A stretch of 14,446 nucleotides of DNA from Amoebophrya sp. AT5.2 (lineage: Eukaryota; Sar; Dinophyceae; Syndiniales; Amoebophryaceae), in the NCBI GenBank assembly GCA_005223375.1, contig RXOD01005378.1, positions 1 through 14,446 of the forward strand. Direction: 5' to 3'. Position numbers and translations under genes: made by a program. Shown one piece after another: positions 6,679-14,446 of this stretch; positions within the stretch are counted from its first letter, which is position 1; every line of letters starts with the position of its first letter. Below the pieces are notes generated by a model, which worked only from the letters and a program-made list of their open reading frames with translations, was not told the origin of the DNA and ran no database searches.

Positions 6679-9600
6679 GTAAAAAAAATAAAATTATTGG
6701 ATCGCGGCAGCTTTTGTGATACCGATGCCAATTTGTTTGTCGATCGTCGTCATCAGTGTCTCTAGATCTAGGCGGAGCTGAAGACTTCGCGATCGTGTGG
6801 CAAGGTGGTTTCCGATTGATGTTTAGATTTAGTAGCCCTCGCAGCTCTAGGTCTAGCGAGGCATAAGAAGACTGCTGGTAGAGCAAAAGCAAGTACCTGT
6901 GGCTTTTCCCCCGGTTGGAGTCCACGGCGTAGCTCGGTCTAGTTGTAGAGTTGGAGTTGCAAGCCAATGTGTCCCCTTCCCACCTCTGCTTACAGACCCA
7001 GACCGACTCGCTGCTCGTGTGGAGCGAGTTCGATAATATTCGGCAGTCCGAGCGCCAGGGCTGGATCATCTGTGACGAGTGGATCGCGCTGCTGAAGTGC
7101 TACTGGAATGGCGCTTCAGACAATGCCAAAGCAAACGCCATACACAAGACGAAGCTGATCCCGCTCAAGCTCTCCCTCTTGACCCCGTACCAGCGCTGCG
7201 CATTCCTGGCGGTGTTCTCTTTGCTGTACTACCGAAGGCCGCGCGTCAGCTTAACCAACATGGAGCTCGGCAACGTGGTTCACTTCGTCAAGAAGCATCA
7301 GTTCGGAAACACGCCCCCGCTGACGAGAGAGTGGTGCGACATGGTCGAGGCCCTCGCCGGGCTGTTCAAGTTGGCAAAACTTGAACAGCAAAATCAGGCC
7401 AACCGCCTTTTTCAACAGCCGATGCGGCTGGGAATGGTTCTGCGCGACGGCGGCGAGTGGCGAGTGCAGGTAGGCTTCTATCCACCCCTCTATTCGCCGT
7501 AGTTCTGCTCCTAGTCCTACCCCACCTAGGCTGACGCTGAGTTTCTTCCGAGTCTGAGTCTACAACTGAGTCGCCTACCCCGCGACTTCCGAAAGTTTCG
7601 GAATAGCGGCGCAAGCATTTTTCCTTTCGCAAGCCACGACGCAGCTCTTTTATCCGTTCTCGTTCTCTACTTTCCCAGACCCGCCCCTGTGCCTTGAACT
7701 TACTAGCAAGAACCAATCCAACTGATGCTAGATATCCCACTTCCAATACCCGCTCCCACACCCACAGTGCCCCGAGTTCAAGCACCCGGAGGAGACCGAC
7801 CTACCCTACGACTGCTGGGCGGTTCTCGGCCGGACGGAGTTCCTCCTCGGGCAGAAATTGGACAAGCACCTGAAGAGCGTGGAGGCCCAGGTGGCGCCGG
7901 CAGCGAAGAAGGAGATCATCGGCTTCGACCGCCTGGTGCAGGGCACCCTCAAGGTCGACACGGGCGCCAACGTCGACGCGTCCGACCGCGTTGAAAAGAT
8001 CAGGCTCAGGAAGAACATGCAGGTGAAGGTCAACTGCAGGCCCGGCCAGCCCCCGAAGAAGGGCGTCATTACTAACATGAAGTACACGCCCAAAGGTACT
8101 AGGCCCCTCTTCTTGTAGCTTCCGATGTGGGCGCAGGCGCGGCTACATCGCGCCCTTCCTCTCAGTATCTATTGGCCCCTAGACCTAGACGTCTTTGCCT
8201 TCGTGGTTCCACTGCGCGGGTGCCGTTCCCGTGTGTATGCCTGTGCGCGTGCGGAGAAAGTATGTGCTAGTTGTTGTTGTAGGTCGATCTCCACGACACG
8301 CCCACAGGTCCCGAAACTGCTGCGCACAAGGAAAAGGCCCTGAAAAAGAGACAGAAGGAAGCTCTCAAGGCCTTCCAGGACGAATGGACCAAGAAGCACA
8401 ACACGCTCGACGCAAACCTCAAGAAGGCGAAGAAGACGTGGCACGAGCTCGAGGCGAGAAACGAGGGCTCCTCTCGCCGCGCGGCCGCGCAGCGATCCGC
8501 TTTGAGCGAGGAGATCCCGAACCAAGTAGGGGAGAGTGGTGACGGCGCACCCCAGTGGCCGCAGTTCATCCTCGACCAGATCACTGAATTCGAACAGGCC
8601 ACCCTCTCCCACCAACAACAGCTGCAACAAATGCTGACCACCCAGAAGAGAGAGCTGGACCTCGCCGTCGCGGCCACGGCGCAGGAGAGCACGCAGAAGT
8701 GGTGCCAGGTCGAGTTTGCCGATGGCGACCAGCTGGGGGTACTTCGCTGTCTCCTCGCCGATTTCTGAAACTTTCAGCTGGCGCCCTGGGCCGGCTGCAC
8801 CTGTACCTGCAGCAGGGCTTCACCCAGATTATGACTGACTCTGACACAGACTCACAGTCACCCGCAGACTTTCATTTCCAACATAATATTTAGAAGCAGC
8901 GCCCAGCGCTAGCGCCAGCCCTAGTCCTAGCGGTAGTCGTAGCAGCCCCTTCCCTACTCAGCGTCAGCACGATCCGTTGGCAACGACTCTCAGGTGAGGT
9001 GCGACCAAGTTTCGTGCAACTGGAAGAAGTACCGCTACCGCGACCCGGTTGAAGAGATATTCACCCAGACCTTCACGACACTGGGCCGGGGGCAAACTTT
9101 GCCCTTCGAGATACCGGTGGTGTTTGAGTACGACGTGGTCCAGCCGGTTTTCATGAAAATGCTGGACAGCGTGCAGGTCTACAGCCTCTACATGGCCGGC
9201 GCGAGTCAGGGAGAGGAGAGTCGGAAGATCGTGCTCGCTCCCATTACCGTGGTACTGCTAGTGCTGTCGCGGCCCCCACCTAGTCGTAGTCCGCGTGGCG
9301 TCCTATCTATTTTCCTTCCTTTTCCGAAAGTTTCGGAAAGTGCAGTCATGTACAAGCACGTAAGCGCAGGTCTAAATTTGTGTCGTGTGAGCTTCTCAGC
9401 GTCAGCCTCCGTCTACGGCGCCGTGTCTAGATAAGTTGTTCTCAGCCTCCACCACCCACACCCAGGTGACTGAGTGCCTGGTCCCCGAGAGCCAGATGAC
9501 CGCGGAGATGAAGATCCCCGCGAACATGGGGCCGTCCGGCAAGTATGAGGTCACTGCCGTCTACAAGGTCCACACCAAGATCCCCCATTTTGTGAACAAC

Positions 9601-12600
9601 GACGGCCCGGCCGTGAAGGTCGCGGAGGAGGACGGTGACGAGCCCGCCAATGGTGTTGAAAGGGACGAGAGCCGCCACCGTGATGGGGACGACGACGACC
9701 GCGTCGGTGACGACGGAGACGGCGGCGCAGTTGACGAGGACGAGCAAGAGGGCGACGCGGCCGCGCCGCAACGCCGAACCGACACGAACTACACCAACGG
9801 AGCACTCCTGCCGCCGCGCGGAACCGCCCACCGGGACTATGAATACGCCATCTGGGACGAGGGTCTCACGAGTCTTCCCCTCCTCACTAGGCTCGATTCC
9901 CCCCTCCGCGACTTTCGGGTCGCGAACACTCTCCTCAACCAAGGATGCCAAAAACACCCGAACAATTCTCCCCGCACCCCGGGACCGGGTGCTCCTAGTG
10001 GTGATGAAGGCGCGCAGGAGCAGGCGCGGGCGGCGGGCGTTGCGCCTAACATTCTGTTCCCCGGGCAAGATCAGGGTGGGGAGGCGGCAGTAGACGCCGG
10101 TGGAGAAGGTGGAGAGGTAGATGAGCTTGGAGGTGATGCTCCGGAGGATGCGGATGAACCGATGCCGCAGGCGGAAAATGGTGATGATCTGGCTGCTGGT
10201 GCTGGTCCTGCCGCCGGGACGGGGAACGTGAACTCTTCATCTGGGCAAGGAGGTGTTCTTGTGCCGGGAGGGGATGTCGACAATGACATGCTCGGGGGAG
10301 CTGCAGGGTCTGGCAGTGCTGCTCCGTCGACGGGGCAGGCGCAAGGAGGGGGTCGTCCGATTGTAGTTCCGCAGTGGGCGACGGCCGCGTTCGCGAAGTA
10401 TCTATCTGGGCAAGGAGGGCTTCATGCGCCGACTGGGTTTGTCCTTCCCCACTTCCATCCCGACGACCCGAACCACCCGCACCGTCCGGATCCGCCGACC
10501 AGTTTTTCATCTGCTGACCCTTTAGCTGGTCGGACCGTCCTGCCCCGACACCTGCGCGTGGAGGACTGCGCGCCCCCTCCCCCTGCGGCCTTGTCCGGGA
10601 ACGTGGACTCCTCTGGGCAAGTGGATCCGCATGGCGATCTCGAAGAGTTGTTCAAGGACGATCAGAGCCAGCTGGGAGAGGGGCTCGCGCCCGGTGCGGA
10701 TGAGTCCCAGCTTGGTTCTGATTTAGTTTTTTGGTCGCGTTTGCGAAACTTTCGCTCAGGTGATGGATGTTATCTACAGGTGCGTAGGCGTAGGCACAAG
10801 CACAACTCACTTTCCCGAAACTTACGGAATTGCTGGATCGCGATCGTGGTCGTGGTCGTGAAAAGTCTAAAACTAAATCTCTTACAAGCTCCATATACTT
10901 CTCCAGGTGGAGGCGCCTCGCAGTCGCAGTTTTCCGTAGATGCGTCGGCGTCTGCCCGGGCCCCCGTGCAGAAGAAGATCGCCCCCGTTTTCGGCCTCGC
11001 CGCCCGGACTCGGGCGGGCGCGCTGCTCGGCGCCCCGTCCTCGTCCCCGGTCCCCGGCAAGGAGAACATGAACCCGAACGCGCTGTCCAGCATGAACATC
11101 GCGGGCCAGAGCACCGCCAACAAGGGGTCCGCGGCTTTCGTCAAGCAGTCCGTCGGGGCCGCTACCTCCACCGGAGTCGCAGCTTCCCACCGTGCTTTGA
11201 GCCCCGACCTCCACCTCGATGAGTCGCTGCAAGCAGCAGGGCGGCGCAGCAGCGCGCGCCCGCCTCCCACTCACGAGGACATCGAGGAGGAGAAGCTCGC
11301 CGCGATCAACGAGAATCGGGAGAGACACTACATTCGCGCCGCCCAGGCAGGCATGACGACCGGCGCGGCTCCGGCTGCTGGGCAGGAGGCACAGGCTGCT
11401 GCTGGCGCTGCTTTTCCGGGTATTTATGGATGTAGAAGTAGACAGGCCTTTCCGTAAGTTTCGCTCGCGCTTCGCTTCGGTTTCACCTTCAACGTACGTC
11501 GCGCCCTGCCGCGGCCATGCAAGCACCACTTTTTAACGCATACTGACAGGCACAACTGCAGCTGGCGCCGGGGCTGGACCGTACCCGTTCGATGGCCCGT
11601 TTTTCACCAACTCCACGCACAACAAGAAGCTACCCGTCTCCGGTCCCGCGTCTTCCGCGGCCGGTCCTCCGGCGGTCCACGTCCACGGCGCGGCAGCGCA
11701 TAAGCGGCGGGAAGAGGACCTTCAGCAGGAGCTGCGGCTGCGGATGGCGATGGAGCACGAGGACCTGCAGGCCGAGGCTGCGGCGGCGGCGTCTTCCTCC
11801 GCTGCGTCCAAGATTCCGTCGAAGACTAAGTCCACCTCCTCCAAGGCGAAGAGCACGACCGTCGACCTGGGCCTGGACCATCCCGATGACATTTTGTCCG
11901 GCGATGCCGATGAAGGCATGAAGAGGAACCCGCTGCTGGACGACAGCGACGAGGATGGCGCGGTGGTCACCGCGAGATCGACTGACGGTCCGGGGCAGAT
12001 GATGCCGTTCCACGTGAAGCAGATCCAAGCCCAAGGCCAGACGAAGCCGAGCAAATGCCGGGAGGGGTACATCGGCATGCAGAAGTTCCAGGCGGGGTAC
12101 ATCGGCATGCAGAAGGACAACAAGAACAACCCCCTGCCGCAAGGTAACGTCTTCCGCACGGGCGACGGCCCCGCGTACGTGTCCATGTTTCCCGACTTGG
12201 AGTACGAAAAAATGGCACGGCAGGACGAAATTCTAAATAACCGCGCCGCTGAAGCTTCATCTGCGACGGCCAAGGCCAAGGCGGTCAAGGCCGCGAAGGC
12301 CAAGGGCCAGGCGAGCTCCAGCTCCCGCACCAGCTCGAAGGTCTCGTTTGCCGCCGACGCGAACCACCTGGGCGAGATTTTCAACCATGACGAATCCTTT
12401 TTTGACGAAGAGACCGGCAAAGAGTACATCTGGGTGGTGAACTCCACCGGGCAGCGCATCCGCAAGCACTACATGAAGGAGGTACCAGAAGCAGGCGCAA
12501 ACTAGATCTTTCCCCCTGGTGCTAGTTATCTCTAGAGCAGTAGCTTCTCCGAAACTTACGGGAAACGGGAATATGTTTAGGGTGCAAGAATGTCTGCAAT

Positions 12601-12891
12601 AATCTACAGGTGCACGAGGAGAAGTGGCCCACCCAGTCGTCCAACGGGGGTCTCGCCGCGGAGGATGACGCGCACAACGAGGCCTTGCGCGCTGCGGCAT
12701 CCTCCGGCGCCGGGCTGAACACGGCCACCTCGGTGCACGCGGGCGGCACGCAGTCTGAGGCCGGGGAAGAGGTCCCGGCGTCGGGCAATTCTACTTCATC
12801 CAAAGCTGCGCCGCCCATGAAGCGCGGCCGCGGCAAAACTCCTGCTGGTGCTGGCAACACGAAGATGGCCAAAATGGCCAAGCGGAAGTAG
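6606..12891 (+). CDS. Large nine-exon gene B, unknown low-complexity/coiled-coil protein (5' end unresolved)
   Basis: Exons are 6606-6678, 6996-7469, 7768-8095, 8308-8738, 8994-9251, 9466-10714, 10907-11419, 11550-12481 and 12610-12891. All eight introns are GT...AG and every junction keeps phase. Together they encode about 1,512 residues ending at TAG 12889-12891. The protein runs from an ordinary helical N-terminal part through a Lys-rich coiled-coil-like part and a probable beta-rich part. A long Asp/Glu then Gly/Pro/Ala-rich region and a second charged helical part follow, and the protein ends in a basic tail. I see no signal peptide, membrane segment or catalytic motif. Basic clusters (MKRGRGK, MAKMAKRK) would suit a nuclear protein, which is inference. 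The start codon is not in exon 1. The exon ending at 4667 has the right phase to precede it. Confidence 0.7.
6996..7469 (+). CDS. Gene B exon 2
   Basis: Phase 0 on both sides; acceptor TCTGCTTACAG, donor GTGCAG|GTAGGC. It encodes 158 residues, largely helical, with aromatic-rich segments (LLVWSEF, WIICDEWIALLKCYW) and a segment CAFLAVFSLLYYRR followed by NVVHFVKKHQF. The hydrophobic piece is short and looks like a buried helix rather than a clear membrane span. This is the best-conserved-looking part for a remote homology search. Confidence 0.75.
7587..7603. repeat. Perfect 17-bp palindrome in gene B intron 2
   Basis: TTCCGAAAGTTTCGGAA lies in the middle of the 298-base intron 7470-7767. The two 8-base arms are exact reverse complements around a central G. 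Confidence 0.9.
7768..8095 (+). CDS. Gene B exon 3
   Basis: It follows acceptor CCCACACCCACAG and ends AAAG|GTACTAGG in phase 1. It encodes CPEFKHPEETDLPYDCWAVL and then a mixed helical/beta segment. That segment ends in a Lys- and Arg-rich piece (IRLRKNMQVKVNCRPGQPPK). Frame choice rests on strong GC-ending codon bias. Confidence 0.75.
8308..8738 (+). CDS. Gene B exon 4, Lys-rich coiled-coil-like segment
   Basis: The acceptor CACGCCCACAG at 8307 is chosen over TTGTAG at 8282 because only the former restores phase with canonical ends. The exon encodes charged helices (KEKALKKRQKEALKAFQDEW) and a Gln-rich heptad-like stretch (HQQQLQQMLTTQKRELDL), suggesting a coiled coil. The donor is CTGGGG|GTACTT. 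Confidence 0.7.
8765..8777. repeat. 13-bp palindrome in gene B intron 4
   Basis: CTGAAACTTTCAG is a perfect inverted repeat around a central C, in intron 8739-8993. Its right end provides an acceptor-like CAG. Confidence 0.8.
8994..9251 (+). CDS. Gene B exon 5
   Basis: The acceptor is CGACTCTCAG and the donor ACCGTG|GTACTGCT, phase 0 on both sides. It encodes 86 residues beginning VRCDQVSCNWKKYRYRDPVE, then hydrophobic-alternating stretches (LPFEIPVVFEYDVVQPVF, KIVLAPITV) that look like beta strands. This predicted beta-rich module continues into the next exon. Confidence 0.7.
9321..9339. repeat. Perfect 19-bp palindrome in gene B intron 5
   Basis: TTTCCGAAAGTTTCGGAAA, in intron 9252-9465, is the longest perfect copy of the motif among the introns. 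Confidence 0.9.
9466..10714 (+). CDS. Gene B exon 6, acidic and Gly/Pro-rich region
   Basis: The exon starts VTECLVPESQMTAEMKIPAN after acceptor CACACCCAG and ends in phase 1 before GTTCTGAT. After a beta-like start it has an Asp/Glu block (residues such as DGDDDDRVGDDGDGG), then a long Gly/Ala/Pro/Gln region with three SGQ-containing repeats. This reads as a long disordered linker. The frame also runs on through the following intron, so the boundary at 10714 rests on splice-site phase and on the palindromes inside the intron. Confidence 0.7.
10239..10622 (+). repeat. Three dispersed coding repeats around TCTGGGCAAG
   Basis: ATCTGGGCAAGGAGG occurs at 10239-10253 and 10404-10418, and TCTGGGCAAG again near 10612. 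Copies one and three extend upstream as GGGAACGTGRACTC. In protein they give GNVNSSSGQGG, YLSGQGG and GNVDSSGQ, internal duplications in the disordered region. Confidence 0.65.
10743..10827. repeat. Two palindrome copies in gene B intron 6
   Basis: GCGAAACTTTCGC (10743-10755) is a perfect 13-bp palindrome. CCGAAACTTACGG (10815-10827) is an imperfect copy. Both lie in intron 10715-10906, the only intron here with two copies. Confidence 0.75.
10907..11419 (+). CDS. Gene B exon 7
   Basis: The acceptor is ACTTCTCCAG and the donor TTCCGG|GTATTT, phase 1 on both sides. It encodes Ser/Ala/Pro-rich sequence with basic patches (APVQKKIAPVFGLAARTRAG), a helical acidic piece (HEDIEEEKLAAINENRERHY) and an Ala/Gly-rich end. 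It is probably largely disordered. Confidence 0.65.
11449..11463. repeat. Palindrome copy in gene B intron 7
   Basis: TTTCCGTAAGTTTCG is a partial copy with a degraded right arm, in the 130-base intron 11420-11549. Confidence 0.55.
11550..12481 (+). CDS. Gene B exon 8
   Basis: The acceptor is GCATACTGACAG and the donor AAGGAG|GTACCA; the exon goes from phase 1 to phase 0. It opens with an Ala/Gly/Pro stretch, then a charged helix (HKRREEDLQQELRLRMAMEH), an acidic patch (LLDDSDEDGAVV) and a duplicated GYIGMQK. A Lys/Ala helix (TAKAKAVKAAKAKGQ) follows. It ends with an aromatic-containing segment, FFDEETGKEYIWVVNSTGQR. That last segment is the only part of the C-terminal half that looks folded. 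Confidence 0.75.
12064..12115 (+). repeat. 30-bp-period direct repeat in coding sequence (GYIGMQK twice)
   Basis: A 22-base identical block occurs at 12064-12085 and 12094-12115. In protein it gives REGYIGMQKFQAGYIGMQK. Identity at synonymous positions suggests a recent tandem duplication. Confidence 0.85.
12546..12565. repeat. Palindrome copy in gene B intron 8
   Basis: TCTCCGAAACTTACGGGAAA is an imperfect copy in the 128-base intron 12482-12609. Confidence 0.6.
12610..12891 (+). CDS. Gene B last exon, basic C-terminus
   Basis: It follows acceptor ATAATCTACAG in phase 0 and encodes 93 residues ending at TAG 12889-12891. The exon begins VHEEKWPTQSSNGGLAAEDD, continues Ser/Thr/Ala/Gly-rich, and ends in basic clusters (MKRGRGKTPAG, KMAKMAKRK) that resemble a nuclear localisation signal. 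Confidence 0.7.
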   Translation: MHEEKWPTQSSNGGLAAEDDAHNEALRAAASSGAGLNTATSVHAGGTQSEAGEEVPASGNSTSSKAAPPMKRGRGKTPAGAGNTKMAKMAKRK

Positions 12892-13020
12892 TTCTGCTTT
12901 GGTTGTTTGCGATTCCGTGTTGGGGGGTCACCAGGTGTGGCGCGGGGACACGGTGGAGTGCGTTCGATGTATGTCGAGGCTGAGTAGATGTAGAAGCATA
13001 TAGAGGCACTTCGATTGCAA

Positions 13021-13039
13021 TTTCTGAAACTTTCGGAAA
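13021..13039. repeat. Palindrome copy downstream of gene B
   Basis: TTTCTGAAACTTTCGGAAA has one mismatched pair. It would lie inside an intron if the minus-strand exon candidate at 13063-13242 is real. Confidence 0.7.
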
Positions 13040-13062
13040 TAGTAGAGGAAAGTAACAGCTAC

Positions 13063-13242
13063 ATCTCTGCCGCTGTTCGCGTCTTTAGCTTCTTCCATCT
13101 TCTCGAATAGCCGCGCGCGTACTCGTAGAAACGTATCTCCATCCAGGCCGCACGTGGCGACCCGATTCCATTTGTAGAAGGCTGTAGGGAGCTCGGAAAC
13201 CCGGTTGCCGGCCCTCTTCATCCTGTGCGAAAGTAAAAACAT
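13063..13242 (-). CDS. Candidate exon of an unrecognised minus-strand gene
   Basis: From ATG 13242 (or ATG 13221 just after an acceptor-like TTTCGCACAG) the minus strand reads MKRAGNRVSELPTAFYKWNR and then an amphipathic charged helix (FLRVRARLFEKMEEAKDANS). A donor-like GTAGCTG follows at 13062. The next minus-strand bases contain a palindrome copy, as introns in this window do. A possible upstream exon is 13378-13307 (MGKVNLKSATEVEPRLLAYL), but its phase does not join with canonical ends. No family is recognised. Confidence 0.3.
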
Positions 13243-13302
13243 AGTGATAGAAAAGTAAACACATAGTGAAGAAAAAGTAAAAGTAGAGTAGAAGTAAGTA
13301 TT
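13229..13302. repeat. A-rich GTAAA / ACATAGTGA repeat
   Basis: The plus strand carries repeated AAAGTAAA units with ACATAGTGA in between, and ends in GTAGAGTAGAAGTAAGTA. On the minus strand it is a long pyrimidine-rich tract directly before a CACAG acceptor-like site, as expected for an intron end. Confidence 0.6.
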
Positions 13303-13378
13303 TTACGCACAGGGTGGGGAGATAAGCCAAAAGCCGCGGCTCGACTTCCGTGGCGGATTTTAGATTTACTTTGCCCAT

Positions 13379-14195
13379 GCACAGTCCAGGACAATTTAAA
13401 TTCTAACTTGAAGCCGCAGTCCAGCTCTAGCCCGGGCGAGCAGATAAAGCTGCCGGGACGTTATCGTCTTCGGGCGCCGTCAACTTCGCCCTGACCTCTT
13501 TCTGAGGGATTTAGTTGCGTTGGCGAAGACCCCAGCAGTGTTTCTGTCCTATGATGTCGTGCACAGTTTGGCGCTTTTCCTACGACGCGATGTGGAGAGT
13601 TGCCTACAGTACATCAGTGACAGAAAGGACCGCTGCAAGCAAGTAGAAACGAGAATGTGGATTGAAGTGAGGGGAAGGACACAGTGTGGGAGGTACGTTT
13701 CTCCTTGCTCCTCGCCGTCGCGCCTGGATCTGAAACGGGTGCTGTTGATGAAGCCCGAAGATGATATGTGGAAAATTTTTAGTACCGATCGCTCCACGCT
13801 GCACGCCGGGCAGCCATCTCCGGACGGCAGTATGTGTGTTGGCGGGCCGTCGTGCTCTGGTGTCGGTCAAGTCTGCGCCCCGTGATCCTGCCCCGTGCGC
13901 CTGTCATATTTTCATTCAAAAGCCGGCGCAGCCTGTATGTGTCGATAGTTTTCGAAGTGCTTTCTGGCACTGATTCGTGGCTGCGAGTGCGATCACCTGC
14001 GCGGTTCCGTAACTTTCAGAATCGACGTGGATAGTTCCAGAAGCAAGGGCAAGGACGTGCGAAGACGATGATCAAACGCCGTGCAGATCATCACGTGCGA
14101 AAGTCTAAATAGTTGCGGAAGAGTGGACCCAAACCACAACTTTTTCCTGTAGTTAAGCTCGTTTGCAAGCGCCATCGGCGTCTTCGACAGCATCA
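13379..14195. other. No confident gene; short open frames on both strands
   Basis: A plus-strand frame at 13520-13885 (121 codons, no ATG start) and minus-strand frames at 13549-13870 overlap. Both have moderately protein-like pieces, such as FLRRDVESCLQYISDRKD on the plus strand and HISSSGFINSTRF on the minus. I cannot choose between them. A palindrome copy lies at 14005-14021. Confidence 0.3.
14005..14021. repeat. Palindrome copy
   Basis: TTCCGTAACTTTCAGAA is an imperfect copy of the dispersed motif, outside any gene I can place. Confidence 0.6.
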
Positions 14196-14211
14196 TTCGT
14201 AAGTTACGGAA
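14196..14211. repeat. Palindrome copy
   Basis: TTCGTAAGTTACGGAA is an imperfect copy, about 55 bases before the foldback cluster at the window's end. Confidence 0.6.
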
Positions 14212-14265
14212 ATGAAATCAATCGATGAATTATTCAAATCGACCCGTGCGCAAAAGCTGCCAAAA

Positions 14266-14438
14266 ACCTCCACTTTTCCGTTTCTACGGAAATCGGGAGG
14301 TTTCCGATCCATCTGGGACTCATCTGGAGCCCAGAGCCGGTCCCAGATTTACGGAAATCGACCACTTTTTTTCCACACTTTTCCCAGAATTACGGGTCAA
14401 AAAGGCCTTCCCATAGGTATCGCTAAGTAATTTGACCC
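14266..14438. repeat. Cluster of three foldback (hairpin) sequences
   Basis: Hairpin one pairs ACCTCC (14266-14271) with GGAGGT (14296-14301) around TTCCGTTTCTACGGAA. Hairpin two pairs ATCTGGGAC (14311-14319) with GTCCCAGAT (14340-14348), extended by TTCCG/CGGAA-containing flanks. Hairpin three pairs GGGTCAAA (14394-14401) with TTTGACCC (14431-14438). The modules CCCAGATTTACGGAA and TACGGAAATCG also occur in the 1801-1940 palindrome, so the two loci are related. The cluster may continue past the window. Confidence 0.7.
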
Positions 14439-14446
14439 TGTATACC

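Noticed and set aside
6552..6719. ATG at 6552 as start of gene B
   Set aside because: Its frame (MATTSTTPEDTTKTTPQQPR) differs from the exon 1 coding frame and runs into a stop within the following intron. The phase at the 6679 donor would not fit exon 2.
6629..7069. 146-codon open frame on the minus strand
   Set aside because: It is antisense to two well-phased gene B exons and the intron between them. The plus-strand reading is far more protein-like.
8281..8307. Acceptor TTGTAG at 8282 for gene B exon 4
   Set aside because: With the donor at 8096 it would shift the frame. The CCCACAG acceptor at 8307 restores phase with canonical GT...AG ends.
9442..10068. 208-codon minus-strand open frame
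   Set aside because: It is the antisense shadow of gene B exon 6, whose GC-rich, stop-poor codons leave other frames open.
1..14446. CRISPR array, rRNA or tRNA genes
   Set aside because: The dispersed palindromes are not regularly spaced direct repeats with spacers, and no conserved rRNA or tRNA sequence was recognised.

Overview
The window looks like nuclear DNA of a eukaryotic microbe. Long plus-strand coding blocks are cut by many introns of about 90-320 bases with GT...AG ends, and reading phase is preserved at every junction I could place. No bacterial operon layout, rRNA, tRNA or CRISPR array is visible. A palindromic motif close to TTCCGAAASTTTCGGAA recurs about fifteen times, both inside introns and between genes. 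Such repeat-bearing introns resemble the introner elements reported from the parasitic dinoflagellate Amoebophrya. That assignment is an inference from pattern; no gene here identifies the taxon.

Layout. Bases 1-2827 hold no convincing gene. They contain low-complexity CGTGGT-type sequence (345-475), a 21-bp tandem repeat (631-672), a CGCGAG-rich block (about 1600-1740) and a striking 140-bp near-perfect palindrome (1801-1940). A plus-strand multi-exon gene starts at ATG 2828 (exons 2828-3016, 3107-3323, 3618 onward). A further coding block at 4435-5076 may be its continuation. On the minus strand, 5360-6136 encodes a tyrosine recombinase catalytic domain with the complete R-K-H-R-H-Y set.

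From 6606 to 12891 nine phase-compatible plus-strand exons make one large gene of at least about 1,512 residues. Its protein has coiled-coil-like, acidic and low-complexity segments and a basic C-terminus, and I do not recognise its family. The exon ending at 4667 (phase 2) matches the phase needed at 6606. The two plus-strand blocks could therefore be one gene with the recombinase nested antisense in a 1.9-kb intron; this is unproven.

The right end (12892-14446) has weak exon candidates on the minus strand, an A-rich GTAAA repeat, more copies of the palindrome, and a cluster of foldback sequences at 14266-14438. That cluster shares short modules with the 1801-1940 palindrome. The main points of interest are the recombinase, the intron-associated palindrome family and the foldback elements, which may be parts of one mobile-element ecology.
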